Positions 1 through 5,988 of a stretch of 24,877 nucleotides of DNA are shown one piece after another. The stretch covers positions 1 through 24,877 of IMG/VR virus record IMGVR_UViG_3300027708_000279. One strand, 5' to 3'. The notes beneath the pieces were generated by a model. It worked only from the letters and a program-made list of their open reading frames with translations, searched no databases and was not told where the DNA came from. Position 1 is the first letter of the stretch. Every line of letters begins with the position of its first letter. Both the position numbers and the translations under genes were made by a program. This DNA is from a virus.

Positions 1-132
1 ATCATGCTTACGCATACGGCCGCTGATGTATCCTGTTATAACAGGACCGGCTTGCATTTCTACTTTAAAAACAGCATTAGGTAGTACATCAACTACCTTG
101 CCGTCCATCTTAATACCCTCTTCTTTTGCCAT
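1..132 (-). CDS. infA: Translation initiation factor IF-1, 5' part (gene runs off window)
   Basis: Only the first 44 residues are in the window; the 3' end lies beyond position 1. The start is MAKEEGIKMDGKVVDVLPNA, and the last visible part holds the ISGRMRKHD segment. This matches the IF-1 pattern of MAKE, G-V-x3-LPN-x2-F-V and SGxMRK, the first strands of its single OB fold. IF-1 is normally about 72 residues; it binds the 30S A site and works with IF-2 and IF-3 in start-site selection. The ATG directly follows the stop of the upstream gene (0-base gap), so it is probably translationally coupled. It is the third gene of a unit behind a consensus sigma-70 promoter at 853-881, suggesting early expression. 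Identity is confident from the conserved core. Whether the C-terminal half is intact cannot be seen here. Confidence 0.9.
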   Translation of the reverse strand, partial: MAKEEGIKMDGKVVDVLPNAVFKVEMQAGPVITGYISGRMRKHD

Positions 133-438
133 TTAAAATCGCAACTCCTTTGCTTTTAACTTGATCCACATAAATTCCTTTATTAGCTTTTCATTTTTAG
201 TAACGTATCCATACATTTTTCCTGGATAGGCTATTCTATCTTTAACAATCTGAACACCACCACGAGGGCCTTGACACCATACCCTATCACTGTTGTATGA
301 TAATCTACTTTGCCCGCCGTACCATGCACCCATATAACCCGAGGATGAATACACACCGGCTTCCCAAAAATTGATACCATCATTACGATTGTTTGATAGT
401 TCAAAATAATAAGTGCATCTACTATTAGGTTTAGCCAC
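133..438 (-). CDS. Conserved-looking phage protein of unknown function (GTG start)
   Basis: A 101-residue protein I do not recognise. It is rich in aromatic residues and glycine in its first two thirds (YYFELSNN, NFWEAGVYSSSGYMGAWYGG), with a basic C-terminal tail. It has no signal peptide or membrane segment. The start is GTG at 438, giving an 8-base overlap with the end of the upstream gene at 431-820; infA begins on the base after its stop. It therefore sits between an unknown phage protein and IF-1 in one sigma-70-driven unit. No function is proposed. Confidence 0.75.
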   Translation of the reverse strand: MAKPNSRCTYYFELSNNRNDGINFWEAGVYSSSGYMGAWYGGQSRLSYNSDRVWCQGPRGGVQIVKDRIAYPGKMYGYVTKNEKLIKEFMWIKLKAKELRF

Positions 439-820
439 GGCGCATCCTTGAAATTTCTACTGCTTGCTCATCGCTAAACACAGGCACAGCATTTGATTTG
501 TGCATAGTAGCGATACCGATAATTTTGTCACCAGTGTACACTTTGTGAACAGCGGCAGTAGAACCGCCGGGTGTGCTTAGACTGTTGATTTTTTGTGTCT
601 CACGACCGGGAGGTGCAGACAATTTATATGTAAGTGTAGGAGCCTTAAGTGCCTTAGCACGTTTCTTTTCTTCGGCTTCAATGCCTTGACGTTTTAACAA
701 CTCTGACCATGATTGTTCTAAATCACGGGCACGTTTAGCTTCCTCAGCATTGCGAAACTTTACTTTACCCTTGCGTTTGCCGCCAAGACTGAGCCAAGGG
801 CCCTCAAGATGCATAGTCAT
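431..820 (-). CDS. Conserved phage protein of unknown function (LEGPWLS family)
   Basis: A 129-residue basic protein. The N-terminus has a short MHLEGPWLS block followed by a G-K/R-rich stretch and an Ala/Arg/Lys-rich helix (about residues 24-55). The C-terminus holds HKSNAVPVF and ends in RMRRG. Proteins with this N-terminal block, a charged middle and an HKSNAVPVF-like end recur in uncultured marine and freshwater phages; I know no assigned function. Two starts are possible: ATG at 820, or the third codon, where the family block begins; neither has a good Shine-Dalgarno sequence. It is the first gene after the sigma-70 promoter at 853-881. Confidence 0.8.
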   Translation of the reverse strand: MTMHLEGPWLSLGGKRKGKVKFRNAEEAKRARDLEQSWSELLKRQGIEAEEKKRAKALKAPTLTYKLSAPPGRETQKINSLSTPGGSTAAVHKVYTGDKIIGIATMHKSNAVPVFSDEQAVEISRMRRG

Positions 821-852
821 AATATGTAGGTCATAGTGTTGAACATGTACAT

Positions 853-881
853 ATTATATAGTAAAGGGTAATTACTGTCAA
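853..881 (-). promoter_or_regulatory. Consensus sigma-70 promoter
   Basis: On the minus strand, TTGACA (876-881) and TATAAT (853-858) are separated by exactly 17 bases: a perfect consensus for the host housekeeping sigma factor. It lies just past the stop of the 885-1304 gene and points at the 431-820, 133-438, infA unit. Confidence 0.85.
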
Positions 882-884
882 GTA

Positions 885-1304
885 CTACTTTTTTAGTATA
901 TCCCACATCTTTTCTTTCTCTATGATTTCGGCTTCGAGTTCCATGTATTGTTTGCGTAGTTCTCGCAAGTTGTCCCATTTCTTTTCTAGTTCTATATTTG
1001 GGTGTAGTATGGCTAATCGTTCTTCAATGGCTAACAGTGACTCTTTGATTGACTTACCTTTAATGGCAACATCCCCTTCAAAAGTAACATCACCCTCAAA
1101 TTCAGCATTACCTTTAACGTGTAATGTTGCCCCTTTAAGATTGGGATCGGTTGCAATGGTGTAACCAGCACTACCATTGCTCATAGTACTACCCCAGTTT
1201 ATTCCATTAGTATTTGGCCAAGTAACTGTATTAGGTGTGACAGTTAGTGGGGTTAGTACAGGGTTTGTTCCGGGTATACCGGTACTAGTGTAAACGTAAG
1301 ACAT
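885..1304 (-). CDS. Probable virion protein with C-terminal coiled coil
   Basis: A 139-residue protein in three parts. Residues 1-50 are Thr/Asn/Gly/Pro-rich low-complexity sequence. Residues about 55-85 form a beta-rich stretch with the repeated element EFEGDVTFEGDVAIKGKSI. The C-terminal third is helical and coiled-coil-like, with LAIEERLAILHPN, then LEKKWDNLRELRKQYMELE. This C-terminal pattern is common in small structural or tail-associated proteins of uncultured marine and freshwater phages, so a virion role is likely but not shown. It starts 1 base after the stop of the AbrB-like gene and is probably read from the late-type box at 1490-1497. Confidence 0.75.
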   Translation of the reverse strand: MSYVYTSTGIPGTNPVLTPLTVTPNTVTWPNTNGINWGSTMSNGSAGYTIATDPNLKGATLHVKGNAEFEGDVTFEGDVAIKGKSIKESLLAIEERLAILHPNIELEKKWDNLRELRKQYMELEAEIIEKEKMWDILKK

Positions 1305-1305
1305 A

Positions 1306-1485
1306 TTATGATTTCTTTAGAATATATTCACCTGTATTCTCATCTACTGTAATTTCAATAGTATCAGTTTCGGTCCATCCGAGACGTTTGAGTAATATAG
1401 GTGGAATGGGTACTAGTAAATCACCGTTGTCATCCTCATGTACAGTGACAACATGTTTTTGTAGTGATTTCTTTTTATCGGTCAT
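1306..1485 (-). CDS. Small AbrB/SpoVT-like DNA-binding protein
   Basis: A 59-residue protein. Residues about 12-55 fit a swapped-hairpin AbrB/SpoVT (MazE antitoxin-like) domain: a GDLLVPIP strand, the LLKRLGW helix, a TDTIEI strand, and a final strand ending EYILKK. Such phage proteins are usually dimeric DNA binders, sometimes antitoxins, but no toxin partner lies next to it. I chose ATG 1485 over the in-frame TTG one codon upstream because the late-type TAAATA box (1490-1495) ends 4 bases before this ATG. There is no Shine-Dalgarno sequence, so it may be translated from a leaderless mRNA. Confidence 0.7.
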   Translation of the reverse strand: MTDKKKSLQKHVVTVHEDDNGDLLVPIPPILLKRLGWTETDTIEITVDENTGEYILKKS

Positions 1486-1489
1486 CAAA

Positions 1490-1497
1490 TATTTAGC
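1490..1497 (-). promoter_or_regulatory. T4-late-like promoter box (leaderless arrangement)
   Basis: GCTAAATA on the minus strand resembles the T4 late box TATAAATA. The TAA of the box is also the stop codon of the HAD gene (1493-1495), and only 4 bases separate the box from ATG 1485. A late start site would normally fall about 6 bases after the box, i.e. at the start codon. Confidence 0.45.
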
Positions 1498-2020
1498 AGT
1501 TTAGGTACGGCTCATAGATTTTGTTCAACTGCATTATGGTATGTTCAGTTGTTGCATCACTGTGCTTAACTGCAATGCCACCAGCCTCTGACCAACTATT
1601 TAAGTAATAATTGAAGTCATCTACTAACACATTGGGTTTACCGTCTATAGTTGCATATTGGAACTTACGTTTAGTAAAGATAGCATTTTGACTGGTTCCG
1701 GGATTAAACTCATCTAACCAGTCACGTTTTGCTCTAACACTTGCATTACCCTCATTGCGTAATGGAGCACTTAATACAGTAAATGGTATCTTGTTATCAT
1801 GTAACCATTTAACAATAACTTGTCCACCGGGTAGTGGCTTCAATACACGAAATAATTCATATGCAACCTCTGGGCCCTGTAAACTTAATTTGGTAAAAAC
1901 TTCATCGGGATTAGGTATATCATCCCAATGTTTGACCCCGCATCTAGTTGCTACTTCAGTAAATAAGTCTGCTTGGACACCGTCCATGTCTAGGTATAAA
2001 TGTGGCATGTTTAATTTCAT
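1493..2020 (-). CDS. HAD-superfamily 5'(3')-deoxyribonucleotidase-like phosphatase
   Basis: A 175-residue protein with HAD-fold motifs. Motif I is LDMDGVQAD (nucleophile D11, acid D13), motif II a serine in TVLSAP (S84), motif III probably a lysine of TKRKF (117-119), and motif IV VDDF (D134, D135). Layout and length match phage 5'-nucleotidase-like HAD enzymes that dephosphorylate (deoxy)nucleoside monophosphates, which fits a role in nucleotide recycling. Motif I has Gln where many relatives have Leu or Val. ATG 2020 is assumed; the Met five codons in (MPHLYLDMDG) is also plausible. It stands alone behind a sigma-70-like promoter. Confidence 0.8.
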   Translation of the reverse strand: MKLNMPHLYLDMDGVQADLFTEVATRCGVKHWDDIPNPDEVFTKLSLQGPEVAYELFRVLKPLPGGQVIVKWLHDNKIPFTVLSAPLRNEGNASVRAKRDWLDEFNPGTSQNAIFTKRKFQYATIDGKPNVLVDDFNYYLNSWSEAGGIAVKHSDATTEHTIMQLNKIYEPYLNC

Positions 2021-2026
2021 AACATA

Positions 2027-2055
2027 ATAGTATCATATTTTGCATACGCCAGTCA
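2027..2055 (-). promoter_or_regulatory. Probable sigma-70 promoter for the HAD gene
   Basis: On the minus strand, TTGACT is followed after 18 bases by TACTAT (2027-2032). The -35 is good and the -10 weaker (4 of 6). The predicted start site falls almost on ATG 2020, so the mRNA may have little or no leader or use the internal Met. Confidence 0.45.
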
Positions 2056-2072
2056 AATGTTTTGGGCAAAAT

Positions 2073-2080
2073 AATAAATA
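2073..2080 (+). promoter_or_regulatory. T4-late-like promoter box
   Basis: AATAAATACTAC on the plus strand upstream of the 2114 gene. The predicted leader is about 28 bases and contains the Shine-Dalgarno sequence AGGGAG. The same AATAAATACTACT string recurs at 3996. Confidence 0.6.
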
Positions 2081-2113
2081 CTACTATAATAACTATAACT
2101 TAGGGAGTTCAAC

Positions 2114-2656
2114 ATGGCAGAAGAAAAGAAACCGCTATCACGTAGCGAAAGAGAAGCATTAATCAAGGATAAAGCAGGATGGGTTATTGTCGTATTTGCG
2201 GCACTACTTGCTATCAATACCTACATGGGTGGTAGCAATAGTAGCAAGATACTAAACAATACAATTGATGCTAATAATACTTGGTCATTCTATCAAGCAA
2301 AAAGTATTAAACAAACATTGACTGAAATGCGATATGATGATGCATTGGCTGTTAAGAATACAGTACGTGCAACTGAACTAAAAGCAAAAATTGACCGTTA
2401 TGAATCTGATCCTGCAACAGGTGAGGGTAAAAAAGAGTTAATGGCCAAAGCACGTAAATTAGAAGATGACCGTGCCGTCGCAAAACAACGCAGTCCGTGG
2501 TACACATTTGCAGGCAGTTTATTTCAAATTGCTATGGTATTATTGGCAGCAAGTATATTAGCAGTTAATAATTCATTGTATAAAGCAAGTCTTTGGGTAG
2601 GCGGTGTAGCAATCATACTAATGAGCCAAGCAATTTGGCTTTGGTTACCTATCTAA
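2114..2656 (+). CDS. Membrane protein, DUF4337-like
   Basis: A 180-residue protein with a charged N-terminus, one hydrophobic segment at about 22-40, a soluble middle and two more at about 129-153 and 158-178. The middle has the NTWSFYQAKSIKQT segment, the hallmark of the DUF4337 family (W-x-x-YQAKS-x-K), then Lys/Glu-rich helices. DUF4337 proteins occur in bacteria and many phages; their function is unknown. The Shine-Dalgarno AGGGAG lies 7-8 bases before the ATG. It is the first gene of the plus-strand membrane-protein island and is followed by a hairpin. Confidence 0.8.
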   Translation: MAEEKKPLSRSEREALIKDKAGWVIVVFAALLAINTYMGGSNSSKILNNTIDANNTWSFYQAKSIKQTLTEMRYDDALAVKNTVRATELKAKIDRYESDPATGEGKKELMAKARKLEDDRAVAKQRSPWYTFAGSLFQIAMVLLAASILAVNNSLYKASLWVGGVAIILMSQAIWLWLPI

Positions 2657-2659
2657 TTT

Positions 2660-2678
2660 GATACGGCTATGCCGTATC
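2660..2678 (+). terminator. Hairpin after the DUF4337-like gene (weak terminator)
   Basis: GATACGGC-TAT-GCCGTATC forms a perfect 8-bp stem with a 3-base loop, followed only by GTTT. It may end or attenuate transcription or protect the 3' end; without a strong T run, read-through into the 2694 gene is likely. Confidence 0.5.
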
Positions 2679-2693
2679 GTTTAAGGACCCAAT

Positions 2694-3518
2694 ATGGATC
2701 CGTTTACCCTTTTTGCACTAGCTAATGGCGCAGTTCAAGCCGTCAAGAAGGGCTGCCAACTTTATAAAGACATTAAAGGTGCGGCGGGTGAAGTAAAGGG
2801 TGTACTTAAAGATTTAGATGACCAATTTCATAAAAAGTATGAGGGCAAGCCTGTTCCCGAAGCCGCAGTTAAACAATTAGCAGAAGAAAAAACCCGCGTA
2901 AAAGAACTAAACAAACGTAGTGAAGAAACTACTAATATCTATGCTGAGATTGGTGACTATCTTGGTCAATATTATGACAACTACTTCAAATGTATTGCGG
3001 TGCTTGAAGAGGAAGAAAAGCGTAGTGCTACTGAAGTATATAGTGGTGGTGATAGTCTAGCTAAACGTGCATTGAAACGTGTTCTAATGAAAAAACAATT
3101 AGAACAAATGGGTACTGAATTACGTGAACTAATGATATATCAAAGCCCGCCTGAACTGGGTGCATTGTTTACTGATGTTGAAGCCATGACCAAAGTAATG
3201 GGTGCTCAACAAAAGATTCTTGTTGCAAAACAAATGCAGGCAGAAGCTGCCAAGGCTAAAAGACGCAAAGATAGAATGGCCAAGTATCAATTTGAATTTG
3301 CATTCGGTGTTAGTATTCTTATATTGATGTTATTTATGGGTGGATTCTTTATGTGGGTAGCATACGATGCACAACAGCGTTGGGGTGGTGTTACCGGTAC
3401 AAGATATAGAGACACCTTAGAAAAAGTTAGAAAACAAGAATGGTATGAACATCAAAAGAAATTACAAGAATATGAACTTTTCTTAAAACAAAAACAAGAA
3501 AATGAATCCAGTAACTAA
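2694..3518 (+). CDS. Coiled-coil membrane protein, conserved in phages, function unknown
   Basis: A 274-residue protein. The N-terminus MDPFTLFALANGAVQAVKKG is Ala/Gly-rich and recurs in uncultured phage proteins. Residues about 30-195 are long charged helices with coiled-coil character (EEKTRVKELNKRSEE; KRALKRVLMKKQLEQM). One transmembrane segment lies at about 203-225 (FGVSILILMLFMGGFFMWVA), followed by a charged helical tail. The Shine-Dalgarno AAGGA is 6 bases from the ATG. It could be a virion-associated or inner-membrane phage protein; nothing in the sequence decides this. Confidence 0.75.
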   Translation: MDPFTLFALANGAVQAVKKGCQLYKDIKGAAGEVKGVLKDLDDQFHKKYEGKPVPEAAVKQLAEEKTRVKELNKRSEETTNIYAEIGDYLGQYYDNYFKCIAVLEEEEKRSATEVYSGGDSLAKRALKRVLMKKQLEQMGTELRELMIYQSPPELGALFTDVEAMTKVMGAQQKILVAKQMQAEAAKAKRRKDRMAKYQFEFAFGVSILILMLFMGGFFMWVAYDAQQRWGGVTGTRYRDTLEKVRKQEWYEHQKKLQEYELFLKQKQENESSN

Positions 3519-3837
3519 AACACTGTTTATTGTATTAGGATCCATACTTGGTATATTTTTAGTTCCTGTAATACTAATAGTATTTCACGATTACATTTAT
3601 GCCTTCATTGCAATAACTTCTATTGTTGCTTGTTTTTGGTTATTTGGTTACTATACCTATCAAGAGTTTTATCCAGAAATACAAAAAAGGTATTTAGAGG
3701 AAGAACAAATCTTTCATCAGTTCCATGGTGATAAAGATAAGATACGTTATTATAAGGGATTTAGAAAACACTTTGACGGGGAGTTAGATTTAGAACAATT
3801 AGAGAAATGGTTTGAACGTCATCCGCATAAAGATTAA
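3502..3837 (+). CDS. Small two-helix membrane protein, unknown
   Basis: A 111-residue protein with two hydrophobic segments (about 7-27 and 31-50), then a cytoplasmic-looking charged tail ending FERHPHKD. It overlaps the preceding gene by 17 bases with no strong Shine-Dalgarno sequence, so translation is probably coupled to it. It ends convergently against the minus-strand gene at 3834-3983 with a 4-base overlap. No family recognised. Confidence 0.7.
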   Translation: MNPVTKTLFIVLGSILGIFLVPVILIVFHDYIYAFIAITSIVACFWLFGYYTYQEFYPEIQKRYLEEEQIFHQFHGDKDKIRYYKGFRKHFDGELDLEQLEKWFERHPHKD

Positions 3838-3983
3838 TGATGACGGGTATAAAAATATACACCGGTCAGCGTGAGTACAGCCATAACAGTAAAAAATAAT
3901 ATAGCTATAGCAATAGCTAGCCAATAGTTTTCTACACCTTCAAGGTAAATACGTAATTCGTCTAATATAGATTCTTTAGCCAT
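3834..3983 (-). CDS. Very small single-span membrane protein
   Basis: A 49-residue protein with an acidic amphipathic N-terminus (MAKESILDELRIYLEG) and one transmembrane segment at about 20-44, ending YTRHH. I chose ATG 3983 over an upstream in-frame start because a late-type box (TCTAAATA at 3989-3996) ends 5 bases before it; the longer version would read through that box and the divergent plus-strand one. There is no Shine-Dalgarno sequence, so it is another candidate leaderless gene. Function unknown; size and topology would suit a lysis or exclusion accessory protein, but that is a guess. Confidence 0.6.
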   Translation of the reverse strand: MAKESILDELRIYLEGVENYWLAIAIAILFFTVMAVLTLTGVYFYTRHH

Positions 3984-3988
3984 ACTAA

Positions 3989-4003
3989 TATTTAGAATAA
4001 ATA
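3989..4003. promoter_or_regulatory. Divergent, touching T4-late-like promoter boxes
   Basis: TCTAAATA on the minus strand (3989-3996) and AATAAATA on the plus strand (3996-4003) abut each other. The minus box ends 5 bases before ATG 3983 (leaderless arrangement). The plus box is followed by a leader of about 30 bases with a GGAG Shine-Dalgarno sequence before ATG 4040. Confidence 0.55.
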
Positions 4004-4039
4004 CTACTGTAGATATAGTACTATACAAACGGAGAAACT

Positions 4040-4255
4040 ATGCCCAAAACAATTAAATCAATGCTTGATAGAATTAAGAATTTAAGTGAATTTGAGATAA
4101 CAACTGACTTACCTGACGGATTTGCATTTAACGGAGCAGTTCCGTTTGATACTAAAATCAAAGGGGATAAAGCAACCTTTACATTATTAGCATTAAACGC
4201 AAAAGAGGCAGCTGAAAAGGTAAATCAATATTTAAGCGAGAACACAGAATATTAA
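4040..4255 (+). CDS. Small soluble protein, unknown
   Basis: A 71-residue protein without membrane segments. A basic N-terminal helix (MPKTIKSMLDRIKNL) is followed by a beta-rich middle (FEITTDLPDGFAFNG) and a C-terminal helix (LNAKEAAEKVNQYL). The Shine-Dalgarno GGAGA is 5-6 bases from the ATG. A clear intrinsic terminator follows it, so it is probably a single-gene late transcript with some read-through. No family recognised. Confidence 0.7.
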   Translation: MPKTIKSMLDRIKNLSEFEITTDLPDGFAFNGAVPFDTKIKGDKATFTLLALNAKEAAEKVNQYLSENTEY

Positions 4256-4260
4256 CATTT

Positions 4261-4280
4261 GCCCCGTAAGGGGCTTTTTT
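4261..4280 (+). terminator. Rho-independent terminator
   Basis: GCCCC-GTAA-GGGGC hairpin followed immediately by TTTTTT, just after the stop of the 4040 gene. It is the clearest plus-strand terminator in the window. Confidence 0.85.
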
Positions 4281-4282
4281 AT

Positions 4283-4534
4283 ATGCGATATATAATCATA
4301 TTATCATTGATATTCATCCCGGCATTCACACTTAGTGATATGAGTGAATGTGCCAGAAAAAATACACAGGATGACAAAAATTATTGCATGGCTAAGTATG
4401 CAGGCAGTGCAACTTTTTGTGATAAAATTAAAAACTATGAACTTAGAACTCAATGTATGAGAATGGTAGTCGCAAAACAAAGAGAAGTACAATACAGTAC
4501 AATAAGACCGAAAGAAGAAAAAAAAGGAGAATAG
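4283..4534 (+). CDS. Small secreted Cys-rich protein, unknown
   Basis: An 83-residue protein. The start at 4283 (MRYIIILSLIFIPAF) gives a clear signal peptide (about 1-18); an upstream in-frame ATG at 4259 is unlikely because its first codons are the terminator stem. The mature part has four cysteines in SECARKN, NYCMAK, TFCDKI and TQCMRM, suggesting two periplasmic disulfides, and ends in a Lys/Glu-rich tail. Similar short Cys-patterned exported proteins are frequent in large phages; their role is unknown. No strong Shine-Dalgarno sequence is seen, since the terminator occupies that place. Confidence 0.65.
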   Translation: MRYIIILSLIFIPAFTLSDMSECARKNTQDDKNYCMAKYAGSATFCDKIKNYELRTQCMRMVVAKQREVQYSTIRPKEEKKGE

Positions 4535-4535
4535 C

Positions 4536-4682
4536 ATGAGTTGGTTTAAACGTAGCCCACCCAAACACCCACCATATAGAACACCTAGTGCCCCGCATAG
4601 AACTAGTCCTACTACAGAAAAAATGATGGATGAAGCAAAAAAAACTCGTCCTAAGGACATTTTGCAACGCAAATCAAACTAA
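4536..4682 (+). CDS. Small Pro/Lys-rich phage protein (MSWFKR type)
   Basis: A 48-residue protein starting MSWFKRSPPKHPPYRTPSAP. It is proline- and lysine-rich, with a short helix (TEKMMDEAKKTRPKD) near the end. Very small proteins with this MSWFKR-PPK start and an EKMxxEAKK core recur in uncultured phages; function unknown. A strong Shine-Dalgarno AAGGAGA lies 6 bases before the ATG, and the gene begins one base after the previous stop. Its TAA stop is the first three bases of the TAAATA late box for the next gene. Confidence 0.7.
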   Translation: MSWFKRSPPKHPPYRTPSAPHRTSPTTEKMMDEAKKTRPKDILQRKSN

Positions 4683-4685
4683 ATA
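4678..4685 (+). promoter_or_regulatory. T4-late-like promoter box
   Basis: ACTAAATACTAG on the plus strand, 19 bases before ATG 4705, with an AAAGGA Shine-Dalgarno sequence in the short leader. The TAA of the box is the stop codon of the preceding gene. Confidence 0.55.
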
Positions 4686-4704
4686 CTAGTTTAAAGGAAC
4701 CACT

Positions 4705-5019
4705 ATGAAAAAGTTATTAACAGTGGCGTTCCTATTCTGCCTAACTAGCTCTATAGCAAACGCCCAGGAAGTGATAGAATTGACCAAGGGAATGAAATGT
4801 TCCAATGCTGAATTTTTAATGAATTACTTTGTAACAGAGCATAAAGAAACACCAATCTGGGTTGGAAAGACCGGGTTTAATACAAATATTACATTACTAG
4901 TAAACAAAGAAAAACGCAGTTGGACTATGATAGAGTATGATGCTAGAATAGCATGTGTGATAGGTACTGGTGAAACAAGCAGTGACCCAAATTTAAGTGT
5001 AAGACTCAACACATATTGA
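4705..5019 (+). CDS. Small exported protein, conserved in phages, unknown
   Basis: A 104-residue protein with a textbook signal peptide, MKKLLTVAFLFCLTSSIANA, and predicted cleavage before QEVIEL. The mature domain (about 84 residues) has the pattern KCSNAEFLMNYF, then PIWVGK, LLVNKE, and SWTMIEYDARIACVIG, with two cysteines that may pair. This pattern recurs in periplasmic proteins of uncultured phages. Its place among other envelope proteins suggests it acts in the host periplasm; function unknown. Confidence 0.8.
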   Translation: MKKLLTVAFLFCLTSSIANAQEVIELTKGMKCSNAEFLMNYFVTEHKETPIWVGKTGFNTNITLLVNKEKRSWTMIEYDARIACVIGTGETSSDPNLSVRLNTY

Positions 5020-5031
5020 TTCACAGTCTCT

Positions 5032-5063
5032 AGTAAATATTGTTATAGTGCTCCTATAACAAT
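5032..5063 (+). promoter_or_regulatory. T4-late-like box followed at once by a 10-bp hairpin
   Basis: AGTAAATA (5032-5039) is followed by ATTGTTATAG-TGCTC-CTATAACAAT (5039-5063), a perfect 10-bp stem with a 5-base loop. A Shine-Dalgarno GAAGGG then precedes ATG 5078. The hairpin would form at or near the transcript's 5' end, which could protect it from decay. The clpS leader has the same arrangement. Confidence 0.55.
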
Positions 5064-5077
5064 AAAAAGAAGGGACT

Positions 5078-5380
5078 ATGATGAAAAAATTCAATAATTT
5101 CTTATTGGGTGTTGCTGCCGTAGTTACTGTGGTATCACCGCTTGTCCCAAAGAATTTATATATAAACATAAATTCAGAACCAACTCATAAGATAGAAAAA
5201 ACAAAACTAGTAAATAGTCAATGTGATTTAGCCTATACCTCGGTTACAGATAACGGAATACAAGTATGTGAGTACCACTGTAGAGAGGGTAATAAGGCAA
5301 CAATATATAAAACATTTCGTAGCAATGCAGTTAGTTGCTCAGATACTACAACAGAAAGGGTGCAACAAAGTAAAAAATGA
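5078..5380 (+). CDS. Small exported or membrane-anchored Cys protein, unknown
   Basis: A 100-residue protein. Residues about 6-24 (NNFLLGVAAVVTVVSPLVP) are a hydrophobic signal or anchor; the rest looks periplasmic, with four cysteines (SQCDL, QVCEYHC, VSCSD) that could form two disulfides. Two adjacent ATGs (5078, 5081) are possible; GAAGGG serves either. It overlaps the next gene as ATGA. No family recognised. Confidence 0.7.
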   Translation: MMKKFNNFLLGVAAVVTVVSPLVPKNLYININSEPTHKIEKTKLVNSQCDLAYTSVTDNGIQVCEYHCREGNKATIYKTFRSNAVSCSDTTTERVQQSKK

Positions 5381-5559
5381 AAGATATTATTAAATCAATT
5401 AAAGAGTTATTGCTTCACCCTACATTTCATTCTCTAGTAGTGGCAGTAACTGCAATATACTTGATGTTTGGTGTATTAAATGCTGGATTTATTTTAGTTC
5501 AAGTACTATATAGTATAGGATCATTTTTTGCAGAAAATAATAACCTCACTGTTTTCTAA
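5377..5559 (+). CDS. Small single-span membrane protein
   Basis: A 60-residue protein with an amphipathic N-terminal helix (MKDIIKSIKELLLHP) and one long hydrophobic segment (about 20-50). It starts in an ATGA overlap with the exported protein before it, so the two are probably made together. Its end overlaps the convergent minus-strand gene by 14 bases. A membrane partner of the upstream protein is a reasonable guess; nothing more can be said. Confidence 0.65.
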   Translation: MKDIIKSIKELLLHPTFHSLVVAVTAIYLMFGVLNAGFILVQVLYSIGSFFAENNNLTVF

Positions 5560-5791
5560 TAGGGATGTAATCCATATATGGCTGAGGGGAATAATCTTTC
5601 GTTAATCGGGTGATACTCTCGCCATACTTTAATTCAATATAGGTAATTAACCCTTCGTCTGTGTAGCTATTAACACCTATCTCTAAATGTTTTGACCAAC
5701 GCAATTTGAAATGTATCTTTTTCTTAAGCGCAATGTCAGTTAAGATATCATCAAAGTTATTTGATTCACGGTAAAAAGTAAAGTGTCTCAT
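5546..5791 (-). CDS. Small protein of unknown function, last gene of the nucleotide operon
   Basis: An 81-residue protein starting MRHFTFYRESNNF. It has alternating beta-like segments (IHFKLRW, LEIGVNSY, LITYIELKYG) and no membrane segment. I chose ATG 5791, in an ATGA overlap with the upstream stop, over an in-frame TTG at 5800. It ends the long minus-strand unit and meets the plus-strand 5377 gene tail-to-tail. No family recognised. Confidence 0.65.
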   Translation of the reverse strand: MRHFTFYRESNNFDDILTDIALKKKIHFKLRWSKHLEIGVNSYTDEGLITYIELKYGESITRLTKDYSPQPYMDYIPIRKQ

Positions 5792-5988
5792 TTTTGCCAA
5801 AGTATAAAGTTAATGTAGTCTGTCTCTGATTCAAAGTAAAATGTATATTTTCCGGGATGAAACCCTGCCATGTCTTTTATATCATATCCCCAATCAGCAA
5901 TACACTGGCTTTGACACCAATGCATAACTGGTGCAAGCTGACCAAACTTAATGTCTATTTCAGTTCTGTACTGTGTGTTGGGTGACAT
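5788..5988 (-). CDS. Small phage protein of unknown function with WCQSQC motif
   Basis: A 66-residue protein from ATG 5988, which has GGAG just upstream; an in-frame GTG at 5997 is the alternative. Its core is IDIKFGQLAPVMHWCQSQC, then DWGYDI, and its end is YTFYFESETDYINFILW. Small proteins with a W-C-x3-C centre and a YxFYFE-x2-DYxxFIL end recur in phages, often near nucleotide-metabolism genes; function unknown. The paired cysteines could bind metal. It overlaps the end of the dCMP deaminase gene by about 29 bases, so it is very likely coupled. Confidence 0.65.
   Translation of the reverse strand: MSPNTQYRTEIDIKFGQLAPVMHWCQSQCIADWGYDIKDMAGFHPGKYTFYFESETDYINFILWQK

Noticed and set aside
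4259-4282. Upstream ATG for the exported protein at 4283
   Set aside because: The added codons are the stem and T run of the terminator; the start at 4283 gives a clean signal peptide.
4304-4672. Minus-strand ORFs opposite the 4283 and 4536 genes
   Set aside because: Phe/Ser/Leu-rich shadow reading of two genes supported by a signal peptide or a strong Shine-Dalgarno sequence.
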